From the NCBI RefSeq assembly GCF_014212135.1, contig NZ_JACJVQ010000013.1, forward strand, positions 248,001 to 312,000: a DNA stretch of 64,000 bases. The letters are read 5' to 3'. Shown here one piece after another: positions 61,477 through 64,000 of the stretch. The stretch is from Cohnella thailandensis. GTDB taxonomy: Bacteria > Bacillota > Bacilli > Paenibacillales > Paenibacillaceae. The position numbers were made by a program, and so were the translations under genes. The notes under the pieces were generated by a model. That model did not search any database. It saw only the letters and a program-made list of their open reading frames with translations, and was not told the origin of the DNA. Each line of letters opens with the position of its first letter. Position 1 is the stretch's first letter.

Positions 61477-63174
61477 TCAGGCCGACCCGGAGGGTCCGGG
61501 AGTGATCTGCCCCAGCTTAAGCGACAACTGAAGCTGCAGCCGATCCTCCGGATCGTCGAGGGAAACGCCGAGGATGCTTTGAATCTTATCCAGACGATAG
61601 ACCACCGTGTTGTAATGGGCGAACAGCTTCTCCGAGGTCAGCTTGATGTTCCCGTTGCAGCGGAAGAACATCTCCAGCGTCTCGACGAGCCGGCCCCCGC
61701 CCTTGCGGTCCGCTTGCTGCAGCGGGACGGAGAAGCGCCCCAGGAATTGCTCTCTCTCTTCGCTGTTCGGAATCAAATAGAGCAGCGAATAGACTCCCAG
61801 CCGGTCATAGGTCACCACTTCCCCCTGAAGCCCGCACACTTCCGCCACTTGCCGCGCGCGTTTCGCTTGGGACAAGCTGGCGGGAAGCTGTTCCGTGCGA
61901 TCCGACACCCGCCCCGAGTAGAGCTTCAGATCGGGGTCGCCGAGCAGGGGGCGCAGCTCGGCAAGCAACCGCTGCAGCATGCCGGATGGCGATGCCTCGG
62001 CTTGCGGATCCAGCCTCATCGGCTCCGGCACGGGAAGGATCAGCGCGAGTTCGCCGCCGATAGGCGCCGCCAGAATCGCGTCGACGACGCGGAGCCGTTC
62101 GGAACGAAGCCTGCGGGCAAGCTCCCGCAGCCTATCCGCCGAAGGCTGTTGCTCCGTCAACCCGACGATAACGGCGCAGAGCGGCGTTTGCTCCGGAATC
62201 GCGCAGCCGCACACTTCGGCGCGAAGCTTCCAATCGCTCTCCGAAACGATCTTGCCTTGCAGCCAATCCTGGAGGAATTGATCCAGGTATTTGCCTTCCA
62301 CCTCGCGCACCGCCTCGACGTTCGCGAGCTCCAGGCCCGCCAGCGAGGACAAGCGTTCGACGCTCAGCGCGTCGAGCGGCAAGATATCCCGATTCCGTTC
62401 GAGCAGGACGAGGCAGGCTTGCTTCGTTCTTCTGGCCGGGATCGGATGGACATAAGCGCGACAAGCGTTCTGAAGCTGCACGAAGCCGTTGCTTACTCCT
62501 CTTCCGACGTGACGATACGTAAGAGATTGCACGAGCGGCCACGCTTCGACCGGATCCGCGTTGCGAAGCCCTTCGGACAGCCATGGCTTCTCCTGCTCCC
62601 GGACAACCGCGACGGGGTTGCCGAGCATCGACTCCATGGCGTCCAGAAAAGCATATAGGCCGCTTCCGTCGAGAAGCAGTCGGGTCATGCTCTGTATGCG
62701 GTTCTGCAGATCCGCGAGAAGCGCCGTTTCCTGCGCCAGGACGCTCTCCATGACCGTTCGCACGACGTCGGAGAAGCTCGTCTCCGGAGGCAGCTCGATT
62801 AGCGGGACGCGCTGGCGGTCCGCCTCTTCCATAACCTCCTTCGGCACGTCGTCGACGAATCGCTTCGACCGGATCCCTAACGCCGCAACCCCTCTTTTGG
62901 CCAGCTCGGGAATGAGCTGCCGGAGCTTCTCGGGCTCTTCGCGGAACGGATATCCCGCCGTGACGAGCAGCTCGCCCGCGCGAACCCGGGACTCGGTATC
63001 GGGAACCTCCATGACGTTCACTCTCGTTATCGCGGCATGAATGCCTTTCTCCCCGGCCATCAGGCGCGCTTGCGAGAACAGCGGCAGACGAAGCAGGTCT
63101 TTGACCGTGAACGCGGCATCTTCGGGGCGGTTGTCGGGATTCGGTTCCTTGCGAGGTATTGCAGCCATATCCAT
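61477..63174 (-). CDS. PucR-family transcriptional regulator
   Basis: 565 residues. N-terminal PucR domain (FTVKDLLRLPLFSQARLMAGEKGIHAAITRVNVMEVPD, then GELLVTAGYPFREEPEKLRQLIPELAKRG and ALGIRSKRFVDDVPKEVMEEADRQRVPLIELPPE), a central GGDEF-like regulatory region, and a C-terminal helix-turn-helix (LVETLEMFFRCNGNIKLTSEKLFAHYNTVVYRLDKIQSILG). Such proteins activate purine, gamma-aminobutyrate or similar catabolic genes. The target is not adjacent here: gerP lies on one side and a RbsD/FucU gene on the other. No proline or purine catabolic gene is near, so the ligand is unknown. Confidence 0.9.
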   Translation of the reverse strand: MDMAAIPRKEPNPDNRPEDAAFTVKDLLRLPLFSQARLMAGEKGIHAAITRVNVMEVPDTESRVRAGELLVTAGYPFREEPEKLRQLIPELAKRGVAALGIRSKRFVDDVPKEVMEEADRQRVPLIELPPETSFSDVVRTVMESVLAQETALLADLQNRIQSMTRLLLDGSGLYAFLDAMESMLGNPVAVVREQEKPWLSEGLRNADPVEAWPLVQSLTYRHVGRGVSNGFVQLQNACRAYVHPIPARRTKQACLVLLERNRDILPLDALSVERLSSLAGLELANVEAVREVEGKYLDQFLQDWLQGKIVSESDWKLRAEVCGCAIPEQTPLCAVIVGLTEQQPSADRLRELARRLRSERLRVVDAILAAPIGGELALILPVPEPMRLDPQAEASPSGMLQRLLAELRPLLGDPDLKLYSGRVSDRTEQLPASLSQAKRARQVAEVCGLQGEVVTYDRLGVYSLLYLIPNSEEREQFLGRFSVPLQQADRKGGGRLVETLEMFFRCNGNIKLTSEKLFAHYNTVVYRLDKIQSILGVSLDDPEDRLQLQLSLKLGQITPGPSGSA

Positions 63175-63493
63175 TCCTCCTAGTCGTGCGCATTCGCATA
63201 AGCTCGCAGGTTCGGCTTCCTTGGCCTTCGCATCAGCTTTGCTTGCGTATTGGTGCTGTGAATATCCGGGTTACCGCTTAATTTGCGTTAGGTATCGTAA
63301 CGACCGTCATTGAATTGCGAGACTTCGGCATACTTTGTGTTATATTTTATAACATATTTGGGCAAATGTCTTTAGAGACTTCCTCCAATAATATGAAAAT
63401 TACACTGCACCCATTTAATAAAAGCCTGAATAAGACCGAATTTCATGTTATAATTAGTGACACTTGCGATTTATCCGACTTTTATAAACAACG
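63175..63493. other. AT-rich intergenic region upstream of the PucR-family gene
   Basis: About 320 bases without a recognised gene; the stretch 63310-63495 is markedly more AT-rich than its surroundings. It holds a perfect TGTTATA palindrome (63338-63354) and another TGTTATA half-site at 63446-63452, so it is probably a regulatory region. Confidence 0.5.
63338..63354. repeat. TGTTATA palindrome in the PucR upstream region
   Basis: TGTTATA-TTT-TATAACA is a perfect 7-3-7 inverted repeat, 164 bases upstream of the PucR-family start. It is a candidate operator. Confidence 0.5.
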
Positions 63494-63557
63494 CAAAAAA
63501 AAGAGCGACTCTTCCCCATCATCGCAAGATGACGCGAAGAATCGCTCTTTTCGTAAA
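63494..63557 (-). terminator. Terminator of the RbsD/FucU gene
   Basis: AAAAGAGCGA and TCGCTCTTTT form a 10-bp outer stem with GAAGA/TCTTC pairing within; on the minus strand eight T residues follow. It lies 28 bases after the stop. Confidence 0.85.
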
Positions 63558-63584
63558 CCTTTAAGCATTTATGCCGTCCATCGA

Positions 63585-64000
63585 TCAGGTCGGCAAAACT
63601 CCCTTTTTGAGGATCAAGTTCGCATACAGCGCCCCTTCCCCCGTCGCCACTATCGCATACGCTTGCTTGGCCCGTTCATAGAACGCGAACCGTTCGATCT
63701 CCTCGAAAGGCTCCGCCGGCGCTCCGCTCTCCTTCAGAATGTCTCCGTAAACCTTCCAAATCGGCGTCTCCGTTCGATCCCCGGGCATTACTTGCATAAG
63801 CGCGGCCGGCTTCTCCACGTAGGAATCCAGCGGCATAAGCTGCACGATCGCCTTTAGCAGCTCCGGCACGCCGTGCCCGTCGGCCCGAACGAGCCGACGC
63901 GCGTGGCTGGCGGACGGAAAATTGCCGTCGGCCAGCACGATCTCGTCTCCGTGCCCCATCTCCATAAGAATCTTAAGAAGCTCGGGCGAAATCAGATTCG
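63585..64000 (-). CDS. RbsD/FucU family sugar mutarotase (5' end missing)
   Basis: The frame is open to the end of the window; 138 codons are visible and only a few N-terminal residues are missing (family length about 140-150). The stretch NLISPELLKILMEMGHGDEIVLADGNFPSASHARRLVRADGHGVPELLKAI contains the catalytic His in MGHGDE and the Asp of the LADGNFP motif of fucose mutarotase; the C-terminus has YERAKQAYAIVATGEGALYANLILKKG. It interconverts alpha and beta sugar anomers, probably L-fucose or ribose. The rest of the operon is outside the window. Confidence 0.9.
   Translation of the reverse strand, partial: NLISPELLKILMEMGHGDEIVLADGNFPSASHARRLVRADGHGVPELLKAIVQLMPLDSYVEKPAALMQVMPGDRTETPIWKVYGDILKESGAPAEPFEEIERFAFYERAKQAYAIVATGEGALYANLILKKGVLPT

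Overview
The window is chromosomal DNA from a high-GC, endospore-forming Gram-positive bacterium, most likely Paenibacillaceae (Paenibacillus/Cohnella type). Reasons: Spo0A, SpoIVB, the whole spoIIIA operon, a gerP operon, spore photoproduct lyase and a YjcZ-like peptide lie on one segment; ribosome binding sites are strong GGAGG types; and gene order follows the Bacillus subtilis yqh/spoIIIA/spo0A region closely. The genus is an inference. No rRNA, tRNA, insertion sequence, phage or CRISPR was seen.

Layout. 1-6.2 kb: 3' part of a GH31 alpha-xylosidase, then an iron-uptake locus (two FecCD permeases and an ABC exporter-type protein, each unit preceded by a Fur box). 6.2-12.2 kb: PrsA-like foldase, a three-gene catabolic operon (gamma-glutamyltransferase, amidase, fumarylacetoacetase-type hydrolase) and a methyltransferase. 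12.2-34.5 kb: a long minus-strand block colinear with B. subtilis: spo0A, spoIVB, recN, argR, an unknown membrane protein, tlyA, dxs, ispA, xseB, xseA, folD, nusB, DUF2273, amaP, asp23-like, accC, accB, spoIIIAH to spoIIIAA, yqhV. 34.7-39.2 kb: an accessory insert (phosphosulfolactate synthase, DUF441 protein, two tandem secreted RCC1-like/stalk-domain proteins). 39.6-48.3 kb: lysC with an internal start, then efp, papA, aroQ, yqhR, yqhQ, yqhP, yqhO, mntR (yqh order resumes) and splB. 48.3-52.6 kb: ccdA, a znuACB zinc importer with a Zur-like box, an MBL hydrolase. 52.6-58.7 kb: metG behind a T-box leader, yidD, a YitT-family protein, a large secreted stalk-domain protein, a small membrane protein. 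58.7-61.4 kb: a GerT-like protein divergent from gerPA-E and a YjcZ-like peptide. 61.5-64 kb: a PucR-family regulator and the 3' part of a RbsD/FucU mutarotase.

How it works together. Most of the window serves sporulation, from the master regulator through the mother-cell-to-forespore channel (SpoIIIA), the SpoIVB checkpoint protease, coat permeability to germinants (GerP) and UV repair in germinating spores (SplB). Housekeeping genes for isoprenoid, folate, fatty-acid and aspartate-family synthesis, nuclease, translation and metal homeostasis are interleaved. Many control sites can be read directly: a sigma-H promoter overlapping a 0A box before spo0A, a sigma-E-like promoter before spoIIIAA, a T-box with an AUG specifier before metG, two Fur boxes and a Zur-like box. 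No clearly new defence or mobile system was found; the least explained pieces are the 34.7-39.2 kb insert, the secreted stalk-domain proteins and the membrane protein coupled to argR.
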